Below are positions 23,413-34,756 of a stretch of 64,000 nt of DNA, piece by piece. The stretch lies in the NCBI GenBank assembly GCA_027946365.1, contig JAPEUQ010000001.1, positions 496,001 to 560,000 of the forward strand. Direction: 5' to 3'. This DNA is from Kalmusia sp. IMI 367209. Lineage: Eukaryota > Ascomycota > Dothideomycetes > Pleosporales > Didymosphaeriaceae. The translations under genes and the position numbers were made by a program. Position 1 is the stretch's first letter. Each line of letters starts with the position of its first letter. Below the pieces are notes generated by a model. It saw only the letters and a list, made by a program, of their open reading frames with translations. It was not told the DNA's origin and made no database searches.

Positions 23413-24203
23413 CTACAGGAAGACAGCGAATAGACCAGCCAAAGCTGGGACGAAGACATAAGGGACCGCCTGCAGCGTGAGACCGCTCGCGCCACCGGTA
23501 GAAGCCTGGGGTGTCGAAGACTCCGCCTGTGATCCACTGGAAGCGCTCGAGTCGCTCGTGTCGCTTGAGTCTGAGAATTGTTAATCACCGTCATCTCGCT
23601 TTAATGGTTGCGGGACTCACCACTGCTATCCGTACCCTTCTGAGACTTCTGCTGTGCGCACAAATCTGTAAGCGTAGTGTTGCTCTGCAACTCCTTCAAC
23701 TTCGTCTGCGCCTTGGAAATCTTGTCCTGCAACTTCGTAACCTGAGTATCATTCAACTTCTTCTTCGCCACCAACGCATCCATAGCCGTTTGGTTGTTCG
23801 CCAGCTCCGCCGTCTTAGCCAGCTTCTTCATGGCCTTGCACTGCGACTTGACCTGCTTGTTGGCGTTGATGGCGTTGCACTCGTCTACGAGGGTGGAGTT
23901 GGACTGCAGTGTCTGCAGCGTGGAGGTAGCATTTGCAGCCTTAGCTTTGATGACGTCGACCTCGGTGGCGTTTAGCTTGCCTTTTGCGACGAGGGCATCG
24001 AGCTTGGTTTGGTTGGCGGCGAGCTCAGTGAGTTGGATCATTTTGGCCATTTTGCTGCAGGCTTTGTTGACGGAGTTGCCTTTCGAAGTTGAGTTGCCTT
24101 TCGAAGTACCATTTTTGTCTTTGCGTGATTCAAGGAAGTGGAATTCTGGGAAGGCGAGGGTGGTTGCGACGAAGGCGAAGAGGAGGGTGATGAGGAGACG
24201 CAT
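23413..24203 (-). CDS. GPI-anchored secreted protein with duplicated two-Cys helical unit
   Basis: Exons are 24203-23621 and 23570-23413. The 50-nt intron (GTGAGT...TCTCAG) is needed to reach the true C-terminus, and the product is 246 residues. A signal peptide covers about residues 1-18 (MRLLITLLFAFVATTLAF). Two homologous units follow with the same Cys-to-Cys spacing: C49 to C109 and C122 to C182, an exact 73-residue period. Shared elements are NQTxxDALVAKxKLNxT and TLxxLQSN followed by TLxxxC. Numerous NxS/T sites suggest N-glycosylation. A Ser/Thr-rich linker (SSDTSDSSASS) precedes a hydrophobic tail (YVFVPALAGLFAVFL), typical of GPI-anchor addition. It is probably a cell-wall or plasma-membrane surface protein. 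I do not recognise a named family for the repeat. Confidence 0.83.
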
Positions 24204-25161
24204 GGTGAAAGGCCGCGAGAGAGTGGAAAGGGTTTGCACTGCAAAAACAAGAAGCGAAGTCGGACCGGCCGATGAAGTAAGGGCTTAGAGGGTAGAGAGA
24301 AAGGATAGGAAAGCTTGGTGAGCTGAACTGATGATTGTGTGGTATTGACCATATGACCCATATATACCATTGGGCAGTTTGAACGCCCTCGTCAACACCT
24401 ACGCGGCCCACGCGTAGTTGAAACTTGACAGAAACCCACCTATTGCGTTCCTCAGGCATTCTGGTAGGGCACTGTTCGACAAAGGTGGCCTAGGCGGCTG
24501 TCACAACTAGGCGACAACGAGCATACCAGTTTACAGGGGGGCAAGGGGCTCTGCGGGAAACGGTGCGACTCGCAAGGGTGACGAGGCTCATGTATCATAA
24601 AGGAACATCAAGCAGTGAACGGGGGAAGCAAAGTCCAGTCGGATAAAGAGTTGTGGTGTGAGTCGCGGCCTGTCACGTTTCAGCAGGGCTGGACATCGTG
24701 GCGCCAACTAAGCTTTCGCTTGTGTCTTGGCCTGTAGTCTGTTTCACCCTCCGCCACCGATGGATCTCGAGCGGCGGTGTCACTGCGCATGTTGAACTTG
24801 CGTGACAGCCTCATGCGACACTTTTGAGAGCGGTTAAGAGCTTTTTGAGGATGGTCGAGGGTGAACAAGTGGTTCATTGGCTAATACTCTCGAATCCAGC
24901 TGTTTCCAACGCGTCAATCAGCAAGAGCATTTTCTTCATGAATTGAAGCAATTTTGCTATGAACGTAATGGTATAGCGGTACTCGGACACTAGGTCTGTA
25001 TCACATGTTCTGGAGTAAGTCGTAGACTGAAAAGTCCTGTCCAGGCCCTATGCGTATTTTCACCTCTGCCGCTGGAAGGTGGATACCTATGGTATGCAGC
25101 GTTGCAGCGTGTCGAGCCTGAAACAAGACGGGAGGAGAGTATCCCCATTGACCGCAAAACC
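24204..25161. other. Intergenic region between two GPI-protein genes
   Basis: About 960 bp holding the promoter of the duplicated-unit gene (TATA-like TATATA near 24360) and the 3' flank of the next gene. No gene or repeat recognised. Confidence 0.45.
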
Positions 25162-26071
25162 TCACCAGCCCATGATGAACATAGAGACAAGAAGCACTAA
25201 GCATATTGAGAACGAAATCCGGCAATCATGTCTCGATGCTGCTGCACTGGTTCCTGCAGCAGCAGCAGCGCTCCGCGTCCTCGTAGCAGTTGGATTAACA
25301 TCGACATCCGTCGTCTTCGAATCAATCGCAGTCGCAGACGGCACGGTGGAACATGCAGAAGGCTTCGTGAGGGACGCAGTGGGCTGGCCTCCGTAGGTCG
25401 AATTCTCGAAATCGATGCTGACACTAGGGCACTTGTTTGCGCAACCTTGGTAAAGAGTCGTGTTGGTTGCTCCTCGTGCTTCGGCTGTAGCCTCACAATC
25501 CTTCACGCACGCGTAACTACCACATGGGATTCCGTCGTCGCCCCAGAGCGTGGAACCCGTCTTTTGGAAGCTATTCCAGTTCCCATTTGCTCCAGCCAGA
25601 TCGAAGACTTCAGACTCCAGCGCAGATCCGTAGCGGCTGCCGTCGCTTTGATGGATGCGTGCGACAAGCACGTAATGTTCGCCTGATGGACCAACGGTAG
25701 GCGGAATGGTCACATTGAATGGTGTGCTCGTGAATGAGATGTGTTGACTTTCAATCTCAATTGATGGGTCACAAAGTGTCTGCTCGTGAATAAGGTAGCC
25801 TACTATGAGTGAGTCTTGCTCAGCGGCGTAACCAGGATGTCGTACAGTCCGAGTCGTAGAAGTAGTGCGCTTTATCTTTATATGAGGTTGCTAGGTAGAC
25901 ACGAAATGCTTTGGCATAAGTGGTGTCACCATTGTAAACGTCTGCATCTAGGGTTGCTTGAAAAGAAGTGCCTGCAGTGACTTGAGACGGAAGGGAAATG
26001 TAGACGGGCATTTCAATCGCTGAGGCAGCCGAAAGGCATAGCCCTAGTAGAAGTATGTAAACGAGCGACAT
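25162..26071 (-). CDS. Secreted, probably GPI-anchored protein of unknown family
   Basis: Two exons, 26071-25846 and 25799-25162, are joined by a very short intron of about 46 nt (GTACGA...AGTAG). The join yields DSDCYLIHEQTLCDPS and a 287-residue product. Using the acceptor three bases earlier would give DSDLGYLI. A signal peptide is clear (MSLVYILLLGLCLSAASA). The mature N-terminus, MPVYISLPSQVTAG, starts a beta-rich domain with an ADVYNGDTT segment. Further on, PTVGPSGEHYVLVARI and ESEVFDLAGANGNW recall fungal surface proteins with an Ig-like fold such as the Kre9/KNH group, but this is only a resemblance. A Cys cluster follows (IPCGSYACVKDC, QGCANKC). The C-terminus is Ala/Ser-rich with a hydrophobic end (FSICLVLLVSMFIMGW), fitting GPI attachment. 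Start: the TTG at 26077 is rejected in favour of the ATG at 26071. Confidence 0.78.
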
Positions 26072-26468
26072 GGTCAAGAGACCGAGAAAACATTAGATAT
26101 TACGAAGATGGAAAGGAGGGAGAGAGTGTCGAAGAGCATCCTTCGGGGAAGACTCTTCAGGAGGAGTCTCATTTCGGCACCGAAGAGCCGAGCGCCTAGG
26201 CGATACTTCGCAGATGGCCGGATCCTGACGATGACTATTACCTGTGATTACAAGAGGTGTTCGAATCGTTACTGCGCCCACGGTGAGCGACGGGGTGAAA
26301 GAGGAGTAGGTGCACATATAGCGGTGGTGATGCAGGGATGAGTCAAGAGAAAGGTGCGCAATCGATAAGGCCAAAGCCAAAAATTGCCCCACCAGAGGAG
26401 TCAGCGTGGTCTAGAAAAACATCAACCCCGCCGCGACGCCAACGGAGGCACACGACAACACAGTAGCC
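26072..26468. other. Divergent promoter region
   Basis: About 400 bp between the GPI-protein gene (minus) and the isoleucyl-tRNA synthetase gene (plus). It should hold both promoters. Nothing else seen. Confidence 0.5.
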
Positions 26469-29400
26469 ATGAACTTCCCGCAGGAGGAGGAGCGCATTCT
26501 CGCGCGCTGGAAGGAGATTGACGCCTTCCTGCGCCAGGTCGAGCTGGTATGTTCTCGCGAACTTCCTTTCCCGGTCATGTTGCTAGTAGGGTGTGGTGTA
26601 GCAACCTCATCTGGACACGCCGATGCCGAAGGGGCAATTGAAACTACGCCTTCTCGTTGAAGGTGCCCTCATGCTCCCTGGTCTCATCACACAATGCTGA
26701 CTTGTCCTAGTCCGAAGGAAAACAGCCTTACACCTTCTACGGTGCGTCTCCCTCCCTGCCATAACCACCTGCGTCTAACTCGTATAGATGGCCCTCCATT
26801 CGCGACCGGGATGCCGCATTACGGCCATCTTCTCGCCTCCACCATCAAAGACATCATCCCACGGTATTGGTCTATGAAGGGACGCTACGTCGAGCGGCGC
26901 TTCGGCTGGGACACCCACGGCGTGCCCATCGAGTATGAGATTGACAAGGAGATGGGCATGTCTGGCCGGGACGCTGTGCGGGAGATTGGCATCGCCAAAT
27001 ACAACGAGAAGTGCCGCGCCATTGTCATGAGATATGCAACCGAGTGGAGGCACACCATCGATAGACTAGGCCGCTGGATCGACTTCGACAACGACTACAA
27101 GACCATGAATACGAGCTTCATGGAGACCGAGTGGTGGGTGTTTAAGCAGCTGTTCGACAAGGGTGTCGTGTACCGAGGCTTCAAGGTCATGCCGTACAGT
27201 ACAGCTTTATGCACGCCACTCAGCAACTTTGAGGCGTCACAGAACTACAAGGACGTTCAGGATCCGGCCGTTGTAGTCTCCTTTCCACTATCGGATGACC
27301 CGAACACGAACCTGCTTGCATGGACTACGACCCCATGGACGCTGCCTTCCAACACTGGCCTAGCAGCACATCCTGATTTCGAGTACATCAAAGTTCTCGA
27401 CGAGGCTTCCGGCAAACACTACATCCTCCTTGAAGCTCTCCTTCGGACATTGTACAAGGACCCAAAGAAAGCGAAGTTCAAGATTGTGCAAAAGTTGAAG
27501 GGCAAGGACATGTTGGGCTGGAAGTACGAGCCGTTGTTTGATTACTTCTACGAGGAGTTTAAGAATTACGGCTTCAAAGTGGTCAACGCGACGTACGTGA
27601 CGGCAGATAGCGGTACAGGTATCGTTCATCAGGCGCCTGCATATGGTGAGGAGGATTACAAGGTCGCCGTGGAAAATGGCATTATCGACCAAAACCGACC
27701 GCCCGCCAACCCTGTGGACGATGCTGGCTGCTTCACGTCTGCTGTTCGAGATTTCGAGGGTCAGCACGTCAAAGCTGCCGACAAAAACATCATTAAGCAT
27801 CTGAAAGGAACTGGCCGATTGGTGGTGGACTCCCAACTCACGCATAGCTATCCCTTCTGCTGGCGCTCCGACACCCCGTTGATCTACCGAGCAGTGCCGT
27901 CTTGGTTCGTGCGCATTCAGGACAGTATTCCTCAGATGTTGAAGAACATTGAAGGCTCGCACTGGGTGCCTTCCTTTGTAAAGGAGAAGCGATTCGCTAA
28001 TTGGATCCAAAACTCGCCCGACTGGGCTGTTTCACGTAACCGATTCTGGGGAACGCCGCTGCCTTTATGGGTTAGCGATGACTTGAAGGAGGTCGTATGC
28101 GTTGGAAGTGTGGAGGAGTTGAAGAAGCTGAGCGGGTACGAAGGCGAGCTTACCGACATTCACCGTGATAAGATCGACGACATCACCATCCCTAGCAAAC
28201 AGGGCAAGGGTGTCCTGCGGAGAAGTCCTGAGGTGTTCGACTGCTGGTTTGAATCTGGCTCTATGCCCTATTCAAGCGCCCACTATCCATTCGAGAACGT
28301 CGAGCAGTTCGAGAAATCTTTCCCGGGTGATTTCATCGCCGAAGGGTTGGACCAAACGCGAGGATGGTTCTACACACTAACGGTTCTTGGTACGCTTCTT
28401 TTCGGCAAGCTCCCCTTCAAAAATTGCGTTGTAAACGGTATTGTGCTAGCGGAGGATGGCAAGAAAATGTCAAAACGTCTGAAGAACTATCCCGATCCGA
28501 TGCTCATCATGAACAACTACGGCTCTGACGCGCTCCGGTTATACCTCATCAATTCACCGGTAGTGCGCGCTGAGACTCTCCGGTTTAAAGAGTCAGGCGT
28601 AAAGGAGATTGTATCAAAGGTATTGCTTCCACTCTGGAATAGTTATCAGTTCTTCGAGCAACAGGCGGCGTTGCTTAAGAAGGTGGCAGATTTGGAGTTC
28701 ACGTTCGACCCCTTGGCGGAGAAGACGAACACTAACGTCATGGATCGGTGGATCCTGGCTTCCTGTCAGTCATTGTTGAAGTTTGTCAACGAAGAGATGG
28801 CGGCATACCGATTGTATACTGTTGTCCCAAGATTACTTCAGGTGAACATCTGTCCCTTCTCTCAATGTTCAGTTTATTAATACGTATAGCTCATCGATAA
28901 CACCACCAATTGGTACATCCGCATCAATCGGCGTCGGCTCAAGGGCGAGTACGGCATCGATGACACCAAACACGCCTTGAACTCCCTTTTCGAAGTCCTC
29001 TATACCCTTTGCCGTGGACTGGCTCCTTTTACCCCTTTCTTGACCGACAACATCTACTTGCGCCTTCAACCACACATTCCGAAGGAGCTCCGAGCTGAGG
29101 ATGACCGCAGTGTGCACTTCCTTCCCTTCCCGGAAGTTCGCGAGGAGCTGTTCGACGAGGTCGTAGAGAGACAAGTGAAGCGTATGCAAGCCGTCATTGA
29201 TCTTGGCCGCATCTGCCGAGACCGTGCAAACAAGGGCCTTAAGACTCCATTGAAGACGCTGGTGATCATCCACCCAGACCAAGAATATCTGGACGATCTA
29301 AGATCTTTGGAAGAGTACAAGTACATCAGCGAAGAGCTGAATGTGCGAGACATTGTGTTCTCTAGCGATGAAGAGAAGTACCATGTGCAGTATTCGGCAT

Positions 29401-29966
29401 CGGCAGACTTCTCCGTGCTTGGCAAGAAGCTCAAGAAGGATGCAGTGAAGGTCAAGAAGGCATTGCCTAATCTTACCAGCCAGCAGATCAAGGACTTCAT
29501 CAAGAATGGTGAGATGTTGGTGGACGGCATTCGGGTAGAGAAGGAGGATCTCATGGTCAAGCGCGGTCTGGCAAAGGATGACAGCAACAAAGACCAAGAA
29601 TTCAACACCGACGACGACGTTCTCATAATCCTCGATGTTGCTAGCTACCCGGAACTTGAGCAAGAGGGTCTTGCTCGCGAGATTATCCGTCGTGTGCAGG
29701 ACCTCCGCAAAAAGGCTCAGCTGGTACCGACAGACGATGTTGGCATGGAGTACCGTGTGCTATCAGATCCTGAAAATGTCGGGCTCGAAGCTGTTTTTGA
29801 GAACCAAGGCGCATTGTTCGAGAAGTCGCTTCGCAGAAACGTAGACAAGCATATCATCACTGAGGTGGAGGGCAAGATTCCCGAGAAGGACGAAGAGACG
29901 GTCATAGTGCAGGAAGAGCAAGAGCTACAGAAGGCAACGTTTTTGCTCAGGCTAGTGAAGTTGTGA
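26469..29966 (+). CDS. ILS1: Isoleucyl-tRNA synthetase, cytoplasmic
   Basis: A class Ia aminoacyl-tRNA synthetase that charges tRNA-Ile with isoleucine for cytosolic translation. Exons are 26469-26546, 26711-26741 (only 31 nt), 26788-28841 and 28890-29966; introns are 164, 46 and 48 nt. The product is 1079 residues, close to the yeast enzyme. The micro-exon encodes SEGKQPYTFY and is needed to complete the YDGPPFATGMPHYGH block. The HIGH motif is HYGH at 47-50. An editing domain (CP1) is indicated by LLAWTTTPWTLPSNTGL and by GTGIVHQAPAYGEEDY. KMSKR is at 596-600, within EDGKKMSKRLKNYPDP. The C-terminal half holds the anticodon-binding helical domain and a charged tail. The ATG sits in a favourable context (AGCCATGA). 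No defect was seen. Confidence 0.97.
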
Positions 29967-30273
29967 GGGTGAGAGTGTTGATGTGATGAAGGTATGAATT
30001 GACTGAGCGACGTCCCAACACGCGCTTGCATGCGGCATTTCCTGGGCGAAAATACCGGGCGTGAACATGTATGTTGTTCCCACGAAAATAGAATCGAATG
30101 AATTAGGTAGAAATCAACTGTACCAAGATATCAGCTTCCATGCTCCGTATGCCTTCTTGAGCTATTGCTGGGCAATTCACCTACAGACGCAGCCGAGGCA
30201 ATGCAGGAGCTTCTGTCCAAACGCCTCATGCGATATTTTATGATATATATACATGCTTATGCGTCGCACTTTC
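29967..30273. other. Short intergenic region between convergent genes
   Basis: About 300 bp between the synthetase stop and the twin-CX9C stop. It contains an AT-rich TATATATACATG tract near 30243. No gene recognised. Confidence 0.45.
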
Positions 30274-30552
30274 TCATCGCTTTTTGTACGCGGACTATGC
30301 TTTTGCTCAGAGAATGAAATTAACGGTTGCTCTGGACTACCTACTAGATAGCAATTCTTCAGCTTCATGAACTCAGCGGCGCACATGTCTTTATGAACAT
30401 TGTTGTAGTCGGCCAGGATGCATTTGCCGTACAAGGCGCTCTGTACCCTCATCAGTAAAAACCTTTATCGCATCGGTGAGAGAGCGTACTTCTTTCGAGC
30501 ACTTGCCTATGGCCGCAGCAAACTTGTCGATTGGCCGTGTGCGTCCCGACAT
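30274..30552 (-). CDS. Twin CX9C mitochondrial protein, NDUFAF8-like
   Basis: A 59-residue protein spread over three small exons: 30552-30490, 30440-30345 and 30294-30274. The introns are 49 nt (GTACGC...GTACAG) and 50 nt (GTAGGT...GCATAG). Splicing gives two perfect CX9C pairs, C18/C28 (CSKESALYGKC) and C41/C51 (CAAEFMKLKNC), followed by a short basic tail ending AYKKR. This arrangement, and especially the YGKC plus CAxEF pattern, resembles NDUFAF8, the small complex I assembly factor that works with NDUFAF5. Such proteins enter mitochondria without a classical presequence; NDUFAF8-type function is in complex I biogenesis. The final exon is only 21 nt including the stop. It shares a 338-bp divergent promoter region with the Sfi1-like gene. 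The motif geometry is direct; the NDUFAF8 identity is inference. Confidence 0.8.
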
Positions 30553-30890
30553 GATGGTGTTTCGATGAGTGCACCAAGCTAGTGAATGTTTCGCGATGAG
30601 GTCAAGACAGCCTCGCACGGACGGTCTCGGCAGACGTCCCGCGAGCGCGCGAGCGACCAACCAACCACCAGCAACCGACTCTAAACAAAGCGCGTTTACT
30701 TTCGGCGCGAACCCGCTTCCATCACTCCTCTTCTTACCGCCTGTAATGCTTAATTTGGGCGAAAGCGACCCTGCTGCTTCGCTTCGCTTTTCATTTTCTA
30801 GAACTAAGGTTTTGTTTTTGGTGAGAGGGTGATGTACTCGTTCATGCGCCGCGGGAGACGACAGAGAAAGGAACACGATTGCCGCCCTCC
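30553..30890. other. Divergent promoter between twin-CX9C and Sfi1-like genes
   Basis: 338 bp between two ATG codons on opposite strands. The ORFs spanning it on both strands (e.g. 30569-30832) are overlaps without domain features. It must contain both promoters. Confidence 0.5.
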
Positions 30891-33800
30891 ATGAACGGCG
30901 CGCGGGATGAGACGCCTGAATTGAAAAAGGAGATTGTTTCCGACGATGGTGAGCATCTCTCTACATCTCCGCGTCTTGACAGCATGCTGATCGTGTTCGT
31001 GAACAGTTATTAAATTGCTCTACGTAATCGTAGACCGCGCGCAAAATGCACCCGACTCGATCGCGTCTTTCCACGCGCTTTTCGATGTGTACGAAGAGGT
31101 TCTCGGTGCACGGGGAATAGAGCCCGAGGATGACGGCGTGATGCGCCAGATGTTATCCAAACTGGCGAGGGAAGAAAGAGAAGATGAGGGGCTGATGCAG
31201 CGGTTCAGGCGCGTGTGCGGCGAGTTGGACATCGACGTGGAGGTCAACGAGGATGGATCGGGCGTCGAGATCACGACTGAGCTAGAGGACGCGTCAACGC
31301 GAGTACAACCCGTGCTGCGGCCACTGCCCAAACGGCACGCAAGCCTCGACTCGTTCCTGGACGGCAGCGCAGACAAGATTGCGGGGACCACGCAGGAGTT
31401 GCCGTTGCGCTCGAGAAGTTCCAGTGGAGCGACTAGCCATGTGGATGCTGAGGCAGGGGCATACGCGCAGGCTCAAATGCCCTACCGGCCCCGATCGCAT
31501 GCGGCCATGTACGAGAGACGACGAACCGCTCCGAATTCGTATGGTTCCCAGAATGGACGTGGCGCATCAATTGTGGACCGCAAGAGCCCGCGCATACGAG
31601 AAGGTGGTATCAAAGGCACTTCGCAGTTTGGAGATTACGACGCGGATGACAGCGAACATACAGACGGGACAACCGACTTGGACCTCGGAAATGTACAGAT
31701 ACCAGGACTCAATGCGCCTTACCCGGAGATACATCAAAGGCCAAGTCAACAGTACGAACCTGAGCCTTTTCGCCCGTCTGACACACGGTTGATGGACGAC
31801 GCAGAAACCTTTGAGCAGCAACGACTTCATTCACTCGTAAGACACTACATGCAGAGGTGGCTAGAGCGCACTAGGGAACAAATCCAACGACGAGAGGTAG
31901 ACATGACACGAATTGCGATTGCGATGGACCGTCGAATTTTGATGAAAGGCGTACTGACGACTCTACATCAAGAGGCTGAAAACAGACGCTCTGTTCGTGA
32001 GACCGACCGCTTTTTCGGTCGCCTTGAGGGCCGCGCAGAGCGAGCTAGGAACCTTTTCCTGCTCACTAAAGCTTTCACCCACTGGGCTCGGAGCGCCGAA
32101 GACGAGGTGCAACGCACCTCGGTCGCCCGCCGCCACATCTTACGTACCAGATTATTCAACGGCTGGCGTGAGATCACCGCCGTTAACGAGCTCAAGATCC
32201 AGCACTTTGTGCTGGGCAAGTTTCTTGACAAGTGGCGTAGACGCACGGCGGAAGTCCGCGGTAAGCAAGAGCTCGCAATACAGATATACGATGACATTCT
32301 ACTGCGCAAGTACTATAAGAGCTGGTTCTTTAGATTCTGCGAGGTCGCAGCACCTGCGTGGCATAACGTGCATTTGAAGCGAGTTATCTTTCAGAAGTGG
32401 CAGGAAATTGTGATGATTTTGAGGGAGCGGGAAACCTGGGCTACAAGTCGCAAGGACCGACAGATACAACGCAATACGATAGCGGTTTGGCAGCAGAAGG
32501 CCACGGTATTACGGACACTTGGACAACAAGCTGACAGTTTCCGACGACGAGGTTTCCTGACAAGTGCGCTGGCGACCTTCCAAAGACAAGCCCAGTTTGT
32601 TCCTTTGCTTGCTCAATTCGAGATGATAGCGAAGACACGGCGTCTTCGGTCGATTTTGCAGACGTGGCGGCAGGACGCGAGGCTCTCGCGCGAGGCGAAG
32701 AATGTTGACCACATGCGTGTTTTGCGTAACGCCTGGACTGCTTGGAACGACCGATTGCGCATTCAAGCGCTCCGAGAACGTATTGATGACCGTGTGCTTG
32801 TTGAAACCATGTATAGATGGGCATTGGCGTCGCGAGTGTCCTTGTTCCAACGCATCCACGACCGCAATCTCAAAGATTCAGCCTTGTCGACATGGGTCAC
32901 GAACGTGAATGAACGACGCAACACGCTCGACAGTGCGGAAAGACGATTTCTCCAGTTCAAGCGCACGCAGCTTTTACGCTCATACCTACGCAAGATTGAA
33001 AGCGCTACAACAGAGAAAAGAGCCGAAATAGCAGCGGTCACTGTACAATATGAGCTGAAACTGAAGCAACGTATTTTCGATACGTTGTTGGAGAAGCACG
33101 ACCACCTTCAACAATTGAAGACGTGGGCTAGGGACGCACAGTTCTACGTTTTGGCCACGCATGCGCTGAAGAAGTGGGGAGAGGCTACGCAACATGCTCG
33201 CAGAATTCGGAGGCGTGAGGTATATACGCAGGTGCGACGCACAGTCAAGATCAACCTTGTAAGAAAGACGTTTGGTATCTGGCGAGAGAAAGCAAACGAC
33301 ACTGCAGAGCATCATCGGCAGGCAGAGGAGGTTGCTCGAATTCGCACGATGCAGAATGCAGACATTCTGCTTACGCATTGGCGCGATCGGACTAGGGCTC
33401 TTCTTTTAAAGAATACGCAAGCTGCAGAGCATCGGAACGACACACTGAAAACTCGCTGCTTCCACTCCTGGGAAGACCGTCTTGCCAGGCTACAGGCCTC
33501 GGAAGCCCAGGCTATCGGCTTTTATGAGATAGGATCCAACGTCGCAGCGGCCAAGGCCCTTGATCGAATGGCCTGGATACGTAGGCTGATGGAAAAACGG
33601 AAGGGAGACGCACGTGAGCTCTATGAGTTCCACTTTGAGAAACACTGTAGGGCTATGTTGAAGTTCTGGATCAAGCGGACTCGTGACAGGCTTGCTGCGA
33701 GACCTGCTAGCCCTTCGCCAACGGCGAGGTCGAAAGGGAGGAACGATCACGATGATGCCGATGATGAGGATGCCGAAGGGCACGATGACTCTCAAGATCG

Positions 33801-34116
33801 CCCTGGAGACAGCGCGCTTCTCTCCGACAATGACTCCGCAGGGGACGACACTCACCGTCTGGAGGCATGGACCGCTTTCGATGAAAATGCTCTCGGTCTT
33901 TCCAATCTCGACCTCTCGCTCTCGCTGTCTCCACAACACAAGCAAGCCCAGCTACCTCCAAATCGACTTCCCCAGCCGTATCAGCTTCCTCCCTCACTAT
34001 CTCGTCCCCAAACATACCCCCTCCACGCTCTGCTCTCCGCCCCCACCACCCATCCCCGAAGATCTCGCCTTCGACGACACCAATGCTTTTCTGACCAGCA
34101 CGCCGATGCCGAGTAG
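30891..34116 (+). CDS. Sfi1-like spindle-pole-body/centrin-binding repeat protein
   Basis: Sfi1 proteins bind centrin through repeated helices and form the half-bridge used in spindle pole body duplication. Exon 1 is 30891-30948 (MNGARDETPELKKEIVSDD). A 58-nt intron (30949-31006) leads to exon 2, opening VIKLLYVIVDRAQNAPDS, the usual N-terminal block of filamentous-fungal Sfi1. A disordered region follows. From about codon 270 come at least fifteen tryptophan-centred repeats of roughly 30-40 residues (e.g. FLDKWRRRTAEVRGKQ, FGIWREKANDTAEHHR, LLTHWRDRTRALL) that form the long centrin-binding helix. The frame used here stops at 34116. However, Sfi1-like C-terminal sequence (FLTSTPMPSRIPGYRQTPSK) continues in another frame to at least 34200, so the true 3' end is uncertain: further introns or a frameshift. 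The product is at least about 1054 residues. Confidence 0.83.
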
Positions 34117-34756
34117 AATACCCGGGTATCGTCAGACACCGAGCAAGCGGGAGATGATGAAGGAGATGAGGGTGGGATCTTGGGAAGTCCCGAAAAACGA
34201 TTTGCGGCGGGGGAGGAAGGTTTGGGGCAATGAGTGCACCGCCTGCGCAAGGAGTGAGGGATGTGGGAGGGGCAGCGGCGGTGAAGAGTTTCAGTAGGAA
34301 GTTGCGAGAGGGGGTACAGGGTAGCCGGGGCCGGGACTGGGGCCAATCCAGGAGAAAGCATTGGCGCTGGCAAGGGGAAAGGGAAGGGAAGGGTGGAGTT
34401 TGGGGATGTGAGCCGTTTTGGATGAAGGTGATTATTGCATAGCGTGGTGTTTTTGGGATAGTATGGCAGCGTTGTGCATTTGGTCGTTGGCAGATACCCC
34501 TTGCGTATTGAGATATATTCGTTTCGTTCGCATATGAAGATTGAATTATCTGCGGAAACTTATACACATCCACTTAACAGAGCCAAAGCCAGCTGAGTGA
34601 TGACTTGGTCTGAAACGTCCTACGGTTTCTCGACGCAGGTGCATATAGCACCAACACACATCATGACTAGGAAGAAGAATCTAGGGAATTGGTCATGCAT
34701 TATACTACTGGGTATCATGGATTGCAACTTTTGCTCGACGTGCTATACTCGTCCGC
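34117..34756. other. Intergenic / possible 3' coding end of the Sfi1-like gene
   Basis: 640 bp between the Sfi1-like frame stop and the Nop13-like stop. The first about 290 bp have coding character in shifting frames (TSTPMPSRIPGYRQTPSK before 34150, then MSAPPAQGVRDVGGAAA from 34230, then GRVEFGDVSRFG ending near 34434). They probably belong to the Sfi1-like C-terminus. The rest looks non-coding. Confidence 0.45.

Noticed and set aside
23794..24288. 164-residue plus-strand ORF with hydrophobic stretches
   Set aside because: Antisense of the duplicated-unit GPI protein; the Ala/Leu codons mirror the real gene.
30391..30876. 161-residue minus-strand ORF covering the twin-CX9C exon 1
   Set aside because: Only the part from the ATG at 30552 is coding; upstream is promoter shared with the Sfi1-like gene and downstream is intron.
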